This document shows, one piece after another, positions 52,597 to 61,932 of a stretch of DNA of 64,000 nt. Each line of letters starts with the position of its first letter. The stretch's first letter is position 1. Position numbers and translations under genes: made by a program. Source of the DNA: Rhipicephalus microplus. Lineage: Eukaryota > Arthropoda > Arachnida > Ixodida > Ixodidae. Location of the stretch: the NCBI RefSeq assembly GCF_043290135.1, contig NC_134704.1, positions 18,370,001 through 18,434,000 on the forward strand, given 5' to 3'. Below the pieces are notes generated by a model that worked only from the letters and a program-made list of their open reading frames with translations, was not told where the DNA came from and searched no databases.

Positions 52597-52658
52597 TTTA
52601 GACTGAGAGCTAGTAAAGACAGGGCTACCCCCGCTTCTGTAGCTGCATATAAACACTA

Positions 52659-52660
<2 letters not shown>

Positions 52661-52747
<87 letters not shown>
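52661..52747 (+). repeat. (A)n tract, 87 bp
   Basis: Pure A-run 55 bp outside the 5' end of the I-type LINE. It may be a poly(A) tail of an older plus-strand retrocopy or a slipped mononucleotide repeat; no AATAAA lies directly upstream. Confidence 0.9.
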
Positions 52748-52749
<2 letters not shown>

Positions 52750-53695
52750 GAATCGAATTGAAAATGTCGAACAGAGACCAAATTGTAACATCAACGATGT
52801 TATGTGAAAACCCACGTACCTCGTCTCCGGCTAATTGAACCTGAATGAATGATTAGATAGTATGCCAAGTTTTTTTTTTGTGTGTGACAAGAAAGTTCCA
52901 CAGCTCCAAGACAATATGTAGGCTTCCAATGATTTTGTTTCGTTTTGTTCTCCATTCGACAAAGAGAAATGTGAAATCCGCAAAGGATATCTATATTCTC
53001 TCGGTGTTTTCGTTTCAAGATGAAAACGATCAAACCATTCCTGTACGCTTCAAGACGAATCGCTCTCGTTCTGACGTCAAATGCATCGCTAGAAACGTGT
53101 CCTGTGTTTTTACACTTTTCGTCGTGGTTTCTTCTTTCTTTTTTTGTTCATATGATTCCGTTTCTAAACACGTCGCATAGAAATTACACTTAAGCAGTGG
53201 TTTGGGGCCTACAGCGGAGTGTAACGAATCGGTGAAACCCAACGTATGTAAAATGAAACAAAACGTGTCTGCGTCAAACTCGGTTCTTCCCGATTGCCTG
53301 AGCTTGCAAGACAGTTCAATCAGTTCTCCGCGCCGGCTGTCATTTCGGCCGCCCTCTTGAGACAGCCCCGAAATGGGACCGCCCGCACTGTCTTGCCTAA
53401 ATATATAAAAATTATTTTAAAAAAAGACAGAAGTTAAAACCAGAGTACTTGAAATTCTCATTCCGTTGACTGCGCTGCCCGATACCTGGCTCTGTTGAGC
53501 CGAAGTAGATTTCTTGTCTCGCGGAAAAAAACAAACGTAGATTTTAAAAGTAATAGAAAATAAAACTTCAAAAGAAAATTTGCGTAATTTTCCATGGGAT
53601 CGTCTCCCACAATGGTTCGCACTTTATTGTGACGAAAAGAACATATAAATAAAATAACGACAAGTACATAGATAAAGCTCTCATATAATGCATAA
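52748..53695. other. Unassigned DNA
   Basis: AT-rich on the right; nothing recognised. Confidence 0.4.
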
Positions 53696-54588
53696 TGAAA
53701 AGATCGAAGATATATACAGATGGATCATGCACTAAAGAAGCGTCAGCCTGTGCGGTCTTTATACCCGGAATTCAGAAAAAGAGAATGTACAAATAATCGC
53801 ACAAATCTTTATCGATGACAGCAGAATTGGTGGCTATCTTTGAAGCAGTTAAGCTTATCTGCGAGAATTCTGTGCCACGAAAGTAGGTGGTATGCACGAA
53901 TGGCAAACCTGCCCTTCAGCTAATCAGAAATGCGAGATCACTTTACAAAAATGATGAAATAGCGGAATGTATTGCAGAAACATTAAAATATGCCTCATCG
54001 CAGAGTCACAACATCGTATGCCAATTGATACCCAGTCACATTGGAATAAAGGGGAATGAAGATGGTGACAGCCTCGTGAAGATAGCATTGAACGAAGGAC
54101 GGGATTGCGCAATCCCTATGTCTGGGGCGGATATTCGACGTTTTATAATGCAAGGAGCTAGCCACTGTTAAATAGAGAAGTGATTTGATAGCTCTAAATC
54201 AAAAGAAACAGTACTCTATGAAGGTGATTCACACAGAAAAATTTTCATAGCGACAGATCTCCCACGACACTTACAGATATTATTTCGCAGACTTCGATTG
54301 AACGCAGCATACACAAACGGCTTCCTGCGCAAGATACACCAATCCAACTTACCGGAATGCCATTGTGGTCATGCAGAAGAAAATGTTCACCATATTCTTT
54401 TGGAGTGCATCAAATACGCGAACGAAAGAGAAAAATTAAAGAACAAATTCGCAAGTTTAGACAGGCAGCCCCTCACACTAAATAAATTACTTGGATCATG
54501 GCTTGAGATACATCTTCAAAAAAAAAAGGCGAACATCTTTCTGACAGACATTTTAGTGGAGACCAGACCGGATAAGCGCCTGTCATAG
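53696..54588 (+). pseudogene. RNase H and C-terminal tail of a decayed LINE
   Basis: KIYTDGSCTKEASACAVFIP (first catalytic Asp), TAELVAIFEAVKLI (Glu), VVCTNGKPALQLI (Asn in place of the usual third catalytic Asp) and LIPSHIGIKGNEDGDSLVKI (region of the fourth ligand) outline an RNase H domain. The tail has ECHCGHAEENVHHILLECIK, a C-x-C...H-x4-C knuckle. In-frame stops occur at 53795 and near 53886 and 54168, and frameshifts separate the pieces. It is a different, older family than the I-type LINE next to it, and lacks RT. Confidence 0.85.
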
Positions 54589-54745
54589 ACAGCCAGGGAT
54601 GTATATATATGAAATGTGTTAGTGCATATACTGACAGTAGAAGAAGGAGGTGTGCATGTAAACAATTTATTACAGTGTAAATTGCGGTAAGCAAACTGTG
54701 TATTGGCATGATATTTGAACAAGTTTCAGTGTGCTATTGTGTTAA

Positions 54746-54951
54746 CCGCGGTATAAGGGGGCCTAGTGGTTAGGGTGTTCGACTACTGACCGCAAGGTCC
54801 CGGGATCGAATGTGGAAGAAAAAAAAAATGCCTTAGAACGGTATACTTAGATTTAAGTTCTCGGTAAAGAACCCCAAATGGTTTAAAGTTTCGGGATCCT
54901 TCACTTCGTCGTCCCTTGTAATAATATCGTGGTTTAGAGACGCAAAGCCCC
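54746..54951 (+). mobile_element. Divergent Ruka-related SINE
   Basis: Head GGCCTAGTGGTTAGGGTGTT, B box GTCCCGGGATCGAATG, body AGTTCTCGGTAAAGAACCCC and AATGGTTTAAAGTTTCGGG, end CGCAAAGCCCCAACAACAAC. The 3' tail runs straight into an (AAC)n array. Confidence 0.7.
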
Positions 54952-54991
<40 letters not shown>

Positions 54992-55223
54992 CGAAGAAGA
55001 AGAAGAAGAAGAAGAAGAAGAAGAAGAAGAAGAAGAAGAAGAAGAAGAAGAAGAAGAAGAAGAAGAAGAAGAAGAAGAAGAAGAAGAAGAAGAAGAAGAA
55101 GAAGAAGAAGAAGAAGAAGAAGAAGAAGAAGAAGAAGAAGAAGAAGAAGAAGAAGAAGAAGAAGAAGAAGAAGAAGAAGAAGAAGAAGAAGAAGAAGAAG
55201 AAGAAGAAGAAGAAGAAGAAGAA
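54952..55223 (+). repeat. Compound (AAC)n-(AAG)n microsatellite
   Basis: About 40 bp AAC then about 230 bp GAA, ending in ATGCTGTTATAATAATAATA. It starts at the tail of the SINE. Confidence 0.97.
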
Positions 55224-55445
55224 TGCTGTTATAATAATAATAGTTGTTGTTATTCGTTGGAAACAACAATTGTTCAATATGGGGTACTGTTAAGTATTAT
55301 TATTTCTTTAACTGCAGAACTTCGTGATACAGAGTAGCCGAGGCAATATGGACCTCAACCTCTCAACAGCAAAACAGTTAGAACCGAACAGAACAAAACA
55401 GAAAGCTCTCTGGAAAAAGTAATGTACAATTTCAAGTTCGCCCCT

Positions 55446-55665
55446 TGTAGAGTGATTACGACGCTTGGCTGTCAAGCCGAAAGTTGCCAGTTCATTCTAG
55501 GCCACGATGGTCGAATCTCGATAAAGGCGGAACGCTAGAGACCGGTGTACTGCGGCATGTCCAGGCACGTTAAAGAACACCGGACGGTGAAAATTTTCGG
55601 AGCCCTCCACTGCGGTGTGCCTCAAAACCATGTCGTTCTTTTCGCAACTGAAACCCCCGATATTA
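55446..55665 (+). mobile_element. tRNA-derived SINE, further family with Ruka-like body
   Basis: Head TGTAGAGTGATTACGACGCT with B-box-like GCCAGTTCATTCTAG; the body CCAGGCACGTTAAAGAACAC, then GGAGCCCTCCACTGCGGTGT, and the end TGAAACCCCCGATATTA match the Ruka body although the head differs. Confidence 0.65.
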
Positions 55666-55861
55666 CAGTAAAGCTCTCGTTCGGGCTGCTGATGTGTTCT
55701 TCAAGACATGTTGCAGCGCCACGTGCACGAATGAACACAGGATGAACGGAAGTACATGGGATGGGCACAAACTTCAAGTGTAGCACTGAAGGCCAAAGGA
55801 ACTCAGTATAAGTAAATATCAGCTTGACACGTGCGCATAAAAAACCACAACCGTATCAAAG

Positions 55862-56128
55862 GCTACAGTGATTTGATTGATATGTGGGGTTTAACGTCGC
55901 AAAACCACCATATGATTATGAGAGACGCCGTACTGGAGGGCTCCGGAAATGTCGACCACCTCGGGTTCTCTTCAACGTGCGCCCAAACCTGATCACACGG
56001 GCCTACAACATTTTCGCCTCCTTCGAAAATGCAGCAGCCGCAGCCGGGATTTGATCCCGCAACCTGCGGGTCAGCAGCCGAGTACCTTAGCCACTTGACC
56101 ACCGCAGCGGGACAAAAAAAGCTACAGT
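55862..56128 (-). mobile_element. Ruka-type SINE, full length
   Basis: Minus-strand SINE of about 240 bp from 56112 to about 55870; the head reads GTGGTCAAGTGGCTAAGG and the B box GCGGGATCAAATCCC. GCTACAGT at 55862-55869 and 56121-56128 is a short target duplication, separated from the SINE head by an A-run. Confidence 0.88.
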
Positions 56129-56621
56129 TTACACTCCAAACAATTCGGTGTATCGCTATCCCCAATGTATGTTGTTTGGCGTTCACACTATAGTCTTTTG
56201 ATACGACATCTAATTTATTATTTTTATAGGTGCGTGTCAGGCTGTGGTATATTTTTATTGAGGTACTTTGGTGTTCAGTATTACAACTGACGTTTGCACC
56301 CGCCTTGTGTACTTCGCTAGTCCGTCTTCTTTTCACGCAGCCCTGCAATATGTGTCCATATATTATTATTATTAAGGGCTGAGTTATTTAGCCCATTTTG
56401 GGGCCTGGTAATGCGAAAAAAAAAATCAGCAGCAGCACGAACTGGCACATGATCCCTTCATCCTCTTCAACGTTTGCATCGCTCCCAAAACACACGTGCT
56501 GATTTGCACAGCGTGGAATACAATTACTACGGTAGGCTAGCCTGTTGCGCGACAAAAAATCACGTAACTTCACGTAACGGCTAGCCAGAGGGCTGACGTA
56601 GCGCTACATTACGTACGTACT
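56129..56621. other. Unassigned DNA with CACGTAAC motifs at the right end
   Basis: No gene. TCACGTAACTTCACGTAACG near 56561 is shared in style with 61960-62200 on the other side of the RTE insertion. Confidence 0.45.
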
Positions 56622-56663
56622 AGTCCCATAGAGAAATTCTTATAATGTAGCCAACCACTATAT

Positions 56664-57170
56664 ATAGCCTTCATAATTATGAGAAGGCGTTTGATTCAGT
56701 ACAAACACCAGCAGTCATGCAGACACTGCGGAAACAGCGCGTCGACGCAGCATATATGAACATCCCGGAAGAAATCTACAGGAGATCAACTGCTACCATT
56801 GTGCTTCATAAAGAAAGCAACAGCATACCAATCAAGAAGGATGTAAGGCAGGGCGATACAATCTCCCCACTGCCGTTTGCCGCGTGCTTACAGGAGGTTT
56901 TCAGAGGCCTAGAATAAGAACAGTTAGGCATAAGAGTTAATGAAGAGTACCTTAGTAACCTGCGCTTCGTCAATGACATTGCATTGCTGGGTAACTCAGG
57001 GGACGAATCGCAACTCATGATAACGGAGTTATACAAGCAGAGCAGAAAACACTGTCTTAAAATTATTCTGCAGAAAACGAAAGTAATGTACAACAACCTC
57101 GGAAAAGAACAGTGCTTCGAGATAGGTAATAGTCCACTTGAAGTTGTAAAAGACTGTCTACTTGGGGACA
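56664..57170 (+). pseudogene. RTE reverse transcriptase fragment, left of the PLE
   Basis: Contains YEKAFDSVQ-like Asp box coding (frameshifted), EEIYRRSTATIVLHKES, VRQGDTISPLPFAACL, a degraded catalytic site (LRFVNDIALL, where FADD is expected) and VMYNNLGKEQCFEIG. A TAA stop at 56915-56917 and the lost first catalytic Asp mean it was dead, or it died after insertion. It continues at 61336. Confidence 0.88.
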
Positions 57171-57379
57171 AGCGTACGCATTTGGGCTGGTTGGTTCATG
57201 TTCACAGAAGTTAAAAAAACAGCGCTAAAAAGACGGGACAAGAAAGGACAACAGGACAGGGCGCTGACTAGCAACCAAATATGTTTATTTCTTCAGTCAG
57301 CATACATATATACCACCGCACTATCGCAAAAAACAGCCTACGCAGCGGCATGTGAGCCTGCGCAGAGGCATTCAAAAAA

Positions 57380-57970
57380 TTAGTTTGACAGAAATTTGAC
57401 CTCCTTAGGAAGGAGGGAAATGGAAGGGAGGCTAACACATGCCTCACCACTGTTATGAATGTGAAAAGCTTCCGAAATGAGACGTGCACGTTCATCGTGG
57501 TAGTATGATAAGAAAATGGTATCTTTAAAAGATGGGTGGCAACCGCAGTTGTTACAGTGAAGGGAAAGCTGACTATCTGTAGCGCGATTATGAACTTTGT
57601 TTGAATGCTCGCGCAAGCGGTCATTAGCACAACGGCCCGTTTGCCCTATATAACACCGACCACAGGAAAGAGGAATCTTGTAAACAACGCCATGACGACA
57701 TTTCACAAACTTGTGCCTGTGCTTCTTAGTACATCCTTTTTTGTACGGTGCCTCACGATTAACAAGCTGGCACAAGCTGCCTAGCTTATTTTGGGCAGAA
57801 AATAGCAGCTTAATGCCTGCCCTGGCGACAACTTTTTTTAGATTGTGCGCTACCTTGTGCACATAGGGGATAACTGCTACGCTTTTCAGCCAGCTTTTTT
57901 CGGACTGCACAGTGGCCAGGCGCTTGTCCTTACAGACTGCTACTAGGCTTTCAGCAATACTAGTCAAAAG
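57380..57970 (-). pseudogene. Penelope GIY-YIG tail in inverted partial copy
   Basis: Encodes the C-terminal 200 residues of the PLE protein on the minus strand, including the GIY-YIG core and the EAFHIH region, without RT and without its own ATG. It is 5'-truncated at the hairpin tip. Confidence 0.9.
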
Positions 57971-58007
57971 CGTTGCAGGAAAACCTGCAACGCTTTTGCC
58001 TAGTAGC

Positions 58008-58578
58008 AAGCCTAGTAGCAGTCTGTAAGGACAAGCGCCTGGCCACTGTGCAGTCCGAAAAAAGCTGGCTGAAAAGCGTAGCAGTTATCCCCTATGTGCA
58101 CAAGGTAGCGCACAATCTAAAAAAAGTTGTCGCCAGGGCAGGCATTAAGCTGCTATTTTCTGCCCAAAATAAGCTAGGCAGCTTGTGCCAGCTTGTTAAT
58201 CGTGAGGCACCGTACAAAAAAGGATGTACTAAGAAGCACAGGCACAAGTTTGTGAAATGTCGTCATGGCGTTGTTTACAAGATTCCTCTTTCCTGTGGTC
58301 GGTGTTATATAGGGCAAACGGGCCGTTGTGCTAATGACCGCTTGCGCGAGCATTCAAACAAAGTTCATAATCGCGCTACAGATAGTCAGCTTTCCCTTCA
58401 CTGTAACAACTGCGGTTGCCACCCATCTTTTAAAGATACCATTTTCTTATCATACTACCACGATGAACGTGCACGTCTCATTTCGGAAGCTTTTCACATT
58501 CATAACAGTGGTGAGGCATGTGTTAGCCTCCCTTCCATTTCCCTCCTTCCTAAGGAGGTCAAATTTCTGTCAAACTAA
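58008..58578 (+). pseudogene. Penelope GIY-YIG tail in upstream pseudo-LTR
   Basis: Same C-terminal segment as in the complete unit (from SLVAVCKDKRL to KFLSN), lacking RT. In PLEs such tandem partial units serve as LTR-like flanks; the non-coding remainder (58579-58755) lies directly before the intact frame and probably supplies its promoter. Confidence 0.9.
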
Positions 58579-58758
58579 TTTTTTGAATGCCTCTGCGCAG
58601 GCTCACATGCCGCTGCGTAGGCTGTTTTTTGCGATAGTGCGGTGGTATATATGTATGCTGACTGAAGAAATAAACATATTTGGTTGCTAGTCAGCGCCCT
58701 GTCCTGTTGTCCTTTCTTGTCCCGTCTTTTTAGCGCTGTTTTTTTAACTTCTGTGAAC

Positions 58759-61158
58759 ATGAACCAACCAGCCCAAATGCGTACGCTTCTGCAGTTTATT
58801 TCTACTACATCGGGCCCTTTTTCATCATTCGTGTCTTTTTCGTGTTTACGTTCTTCAGTCATCTGCATCAACCTGCTCGCCACTGCGACTTGTAGAGCTC
58901 GTCTCTATGCCTACTCGCTCAAACATTCCTACCTTCCGCCAGAAGTTGCCCTTCTTTTTGGGGCTATGAGGCCTTCAGAAGGGCACGCAAAAAGAATGTG
59001 CCGGATTTTGAGGTCTGAAGCATGCCGACAAGTTCGCTTCTACACCGACTGCCTGCAGGTTTTGAACCGCAACGAACTGCCTTACCCCAGTGCCCAGAAG
59101 AAGTTCATTGAAGATTTACGACTGGCGTCCCAGACCGCCGACTTCCTGTGGGGCAACATATTCGTTCGACTGCCCAGGAGCAAGCATCGGAATTATGTGC
59201 CAGGTCAGGATGTCCTGGTGCTCGGAGAAGCCTCAATCCCGAACAACGTGGCTGATCTTCTGAGGCTCGGTCCAAAGTATTGTGAGCACCCTGATCTGGA
59301 CAAGACAGAGTTGCTCAGCTTGGTGAGAACAGCTGCTGGTAGAGCAAGCATGGATGAATCCGACAGGTGCGTCAGAGAAGGCGTGGACTGCCTACCTCAG
59401 CGGGTAAAAAAAGGCAACAGTGCCAGGCTTCGCACTATGGTTACCTCTCTTCGAGAAGCAGGGCTGAAGCTTCTCCTCTCCGACAAGGAAGGGGGATTCG
59501 TCGTGTTGCCTCGAAGTCTCTACAAAGAAAAAGCAGCCGCGGCCATTCTTGAGAACTTCAATGAAGTAAAAGGAGTGGTTCCTGCGAAGGTAAAGACAAG
59601 GGCCGTCCAGCTGTGCGAAAAAGCCGGACTTGCAAAACTGGCTAAGTCTGTAAAAGCCTGCAAAGAGACCTGCCTATCAGCTTTCTTCAGTGCCAAGACC
59701 CATAAAGAATTGTGCCCGTTCCGGACTATAGTTTCTGAGCGAGGAACCTGGCAACGTGAGGTGGGAGTGTTTCTGCAAAGGTTCTTGGGCCTTCTCGACG
59801 TCGACGACCCCTACCTCATAAGGGCGCCAGGTACTGTTTCTACCTTTCTCCAGGATGAGTGTCCAGAAGGTGTGCGCGCTTTTTCCATAGACATTAAGGA
59901 CTTATATTATTCGCTCCCTCAGGAAGAAGTGTGTACTGAAGTAGGCTATTGCATAGACAGATTCGGGGTTCTTAAGTTCCAAAACGCTTGTGGAATCACT
60001 GTCCATCGGTTTTTAGCACTTTTAAAGTTTTATATGCAATCGACCTTCATCTGCCTGGATGATAAGCTTTTTATACAACGTAAAGGAGTGTGCATAGGGT
60101 CTTGCATCGCCCCCATTCTGAGTGACCTTTTATTGGCTAGCTATGACCGCAATCTAGAGAGCAAGCTAGATCAGACGAGCACGGTAAAAGTGATGCGCTA
60201 CGTGGATGATTTTTTAATTTTTTACCGCACTAACCCACCTGACGCGCAGCCTGCTGCTTCTAAAATAATTGACGTGTTCCGCGCAGAATTAAGTTCTTTT
60301 GAATTGAAGACTGAGCATCCTTCAGATAACAAACTACGCTTTTTAGACTTAGAACTGTCGTTCTCAAACAGCCACGTGTGTTGGGGTTACGCACCCAGGT
60401 CAAAAAAGGCCCTTCTTCCCTTTTCTTCGGCGCACTCAAAAATTGTTAAACGCGGCATTGCAAGAGCTTGCATGAAGGCGGCGCTCTACAGGTCCTGTGA
60501 CCACCAAGTTGAAAAGTGTTTCTTTTCGCAAGTTGACCGCCTGAAGCTTGCAGGTTTTCCTGCAACGCTTTTGACTAGTATTGCTGAAAGCCTAGTAGCA
60601 GTCTGTAAGGACAAGCGCCTGGCCACTGTGCAGTCCGAAAAAAGCTGGCTGAAAAGCGTAGCAGTTATCCCCTATGTGCACAAGGTAGCGCACAATCTAA
60701 AAAAAGTTGTCGCCAGGGCAGGCATTAAGCTGCTATTTTCTGCCCAAAATAAGCTAGGCAGCTTGTGCCAGCTTGTTAATCGTGAGGCACCGTACAAAAA
60801 AGGATGTACTAAGAAGCACAGGCACAAGTTTGTGAAATGTCGTCATGGCGTTGTTTACAAGATTCCTCTTTCCTGTGGTCGGTGTTATATAGGGCAAACG
60901 GGCCGTTGTGCTAATGACCGCTTGCGCGAGCATTCAAACAAAGTTCATAATCGCGCTACAGATAGTCAGCTTTCCCTTCACTGTAACAACTGCGGTTGCC
61001 ACCCATCTTTTAAAGATACCATTTTCTTATCATACTACCACGATGAACGTGCACGTCTCATTTCGGAAGCTTTTCACATTCATAACAGTGGTGAGGCATG
61101 TGTTAGCCTCCCTTCCATTTCCCTCCTTCCTAAGGAGGTCAAATTTCTGTCAAACTAA
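58759..61158 (+). CDS. Penelope-like protein: reverse transcriptase plus GIY-YIG endonuclease (799 aa from ATG)
   Basis: The open frame extends upstream to 58684 without an ATG; the first ATG (MNQPAQMRTLL) is at 58759, three bases inside the complete unit, and is chosen as start. In 824-codon numbering: residues 265-275 SDKEGGFVV (PLE N-terminal RT motif), FSAKTHKE 335-342, catalytic D403 (SIDIKDLYYSLP), GVCIGSCIAPILSD 468-481, Y506-V-D-D509, and LRFLDLELSF 551-560. The zinc-like region CTKKHRHKFVKC precedes the GIY-YIG core VYKIPLSCGRCYIGQTG (724-740), R747 and E795 (SEAFHIH). Every catalytic residue is present. The enzyme cuts target DNA and primes reverse transcription of its RNA in the nucleus. 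Confidence 0.95.
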   Translation: MNQPAQMRTLLQFISTTSGPFSSFVSFSCLRSSVICINLLATATCRARLYAYSLKHSYLPPEVALLFGAMRPSEGHAKRMCRILRSEACRQVRFYTDCLQVLNRNELPYPSAQKKFIEDLRLASQTADFLWGNIFVRLPRSKHRNYVPGQDVLVLGEASIPNNVADLLRLGPKYCEHPDLDKTELLSLVRTAAGRASMDESDRCVREGVDCLPQRVKKGNSARLRTMVTSLREAGLKLLLSDKEGGFVVLPRSLYKEKAAAAILENFNEVKGVVPAKVKTRAVQLCEKAGLAKLAKSVKACKETCLSAFFSAKTHKELCPFRTIVSERGTWQREVGVFLQRFLGLLDVDDPYLIRAPGTVSTFLQDECPEGVRAFSIDIKDLYYSLPQEEVCTEVGYCIDRFGVLKFQNACGITVHRFLALLKFYMQSTFICLDDKLFIQRKGVCIGSCIAPILSDLLLASYDRNLESKLDQTSTVKVMRYVDDFLIFYRTNPPDAQPAASKIIDVFRAELSSFELKTEHPSDNKLRFLDLELSFSNSHVCWGYAPRSKKALLPFSSAHSKIVKRGIARACMKAALYRSCDHQVEKCFFSQVDRLKLAGFPATLLTSIAESLVAVCKDKRLATVQSEKSWLKSVAVIPYVHKVAHNLKKVVARAGIKLLFSAQNKLGSLCQLVNREAPYKKGCTKKHRHKFVKCRHGVVYKIPLSCGRCYIGQTGRCANDRLREHSNKVHNRATDSQLSLHCNNCGCHPSFKDTIFLSYYHDERARLISEAFHIHNSGEACVSLPSISLLPKEVKFLSN

Positions 61159-61335
61159 TTTTTTGAATGCCTCTGCGCAGGCTCACATGCCGCTGCGTAG
61201 GCTGTTTTTTGCGATAGTGCGGTGGTATATATGTATGCTGACTGAAGAAATAAACATATTTGGTTGCTAGTCAGCGCCCTGTCCTGTTGTCCTTTCTTGT
61301 CCCGTCTTTTTAGCGCTGTTTTTTTAACTTCTGTG
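60588..61335 (+). repeat. Downstream pseudo-LTR of the Penelope-like element
   Basis: 748 bp repeating 58008-58755; no difference was found in the lines compared. It contains the C-terminal coding end, then TATATATGTATGCTGACTG, AAATAAACA (possible poly(A) signal) and a T-rich end GCGCTGTTTTTTTAACTTCT. Confidence 0.93.
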
Positions 61336-61897
61336 TACTTGGGGACAGGTAATAACCACGGAGCCGAACCACGAGACTGAAGTAACTAGAAAAATAAGAA
61401 TGGGGTGGAGCACATTTGGCAAGCACTCTCAAATTATGACAGGTAAATTGCCACTGTCCTTCAATGGGAAGGTGTATAACAGCTGCATTTCGCCGGTACT
61501 TAGCTACGGAGCAGAAACCTGGAGACTTACAAAGAGGGTTCAGCTTAAATTGAGGAAAATGCAGCGAGCAATGGAAAGGAAAATGGTAGGTGTAACCTTA
61601 AGAGACAAGAAGATAGCAGAGTGGATAAGTGAACAAACTGGGGTTAAGGTTATCATAGTTGAAATCAAGAAGAGGAAATTGACTTGGGCCGGGCAGGTAG
61701 CACGTAGACAGGATAACCGCTGGTCACTAAGGGTAACTAACTAGATTCCTAGAGAAGGCAAGCGGTTTAGGGGAAGACAAAAGGTTAGGTGGGCAGATGA
61801 GATTAAGAAGTTTGCGGGTATAAATTGGCAGCAGCAAGCACATGACCGAGTGTACTGGCGGAAAATGGGAGAGGCCTTTGTCCTGCAGTGGACGTAG
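61336..61897 (+). pseudogene. RTE reverse transcriptase fragment, right of the PLE
   Basis: Resumes with the YLGTGNNH-like thumb segment, then KVYNSCISPVLSYGAETW, RKMVGVTLRDKKIAEW, WAGQVARRQDNRW, a TAG stop at 61742-61744 and the ending MGEAFVLQWT. Frame and order match the 45.4-45.9 kb copy. Confidence 0.9.
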
Positions 61898-61932
61898 TAA
61901 GGCTGATAATGATGACGATGATGAGTCCCATA

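Larger units (their letters stand above)
46883..52605 (-). mobile_element. I-type LINE, apparently full length and intact
   Basis: Minus-strand element 46892-52596, 5705 bp, between direct repeats TTTAGACTG at 46883-46891 and 52597-52605. Its 5' end begins with a run of six G, then GCGCGCTGCAAGCGCGC; a 268-bp 5' UTR follows, ORF1 (600 aa), ORF2 (1184 aa) and a 77-bp 3' UTR with AATAAA ending in CACCACCAC. Both frames are fully open. The order EN-RT-RNase H plus a zinc-knuckle ORF1 places it in the I superfamily (I or a related RNase H-bearing clade). Confidence 0.88.
57170..58788. repeat. 810-bp inverted repeat (fold-back pseudo-LTR)
   Basis: 57170-57979 is the reverse complement of 57984-58788, extending 33 bp beyond the pseudo-LTR into the start of the complete unit, with only the central 20-25 bp rearranged. 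It would form a giant hairpin with a 4-nt loop. Confidence 0.92.
57159..61347 (+). mobile_element. Penelope-like element with pseudo-LTRs and inverted partial copy
   Basis: Unit 57171-61335 lies between TACTTGGGGACA at 57159-57170 and 61336-61347. Order: inverted partial copy (57171-57979), 4-nt spacer AAAA, plus-strand pseudo-LTR (58008-58755), one complete unit (58756-61335) whose last 748 bp (60588-61335) looks identical to the pseudo-LTR. The complete unit has an open RT plus GIY-YIG frame. A small rearrangement (about 58000) separates the two arms near the hairpin tip. Confidence 0.93.
56622..61932 (+). mobile_element. RTE-clade LINE, split by a Penelope-like element; 9-bp target duplication
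   Basis: AGTCCCATA at 56622-56630 and 61924-61932 flanks the whole unit. The LINE parts are 56631-57170 and 61336-61923, about 1.1 kb together, colinear with the RTE copy at 44.8-45.9 kb. The 5' end is truncated at GAGAAATTCT and the 3' end runs into degenerate GAT/GAC repeats. The PLE landed in the RT C-terminal coding part. Confidence 0.9.

Noticed and set aside
54952..55223. CRISPR-like or satellite array
   Set aside because: Simple trinucleotide repeats without spacers; none of the tandem repeats in the window has repeat-spacer structure.
58579..58755. Hammerhead ribozyme in the Penelope pseudo-LTR
   Set aside because: PLE pseudo-LTRs often carry one. CTGAAGA at about 58661 fits CUGANGA, but no GAAA partner with a plausible stem II follows, on either strand.
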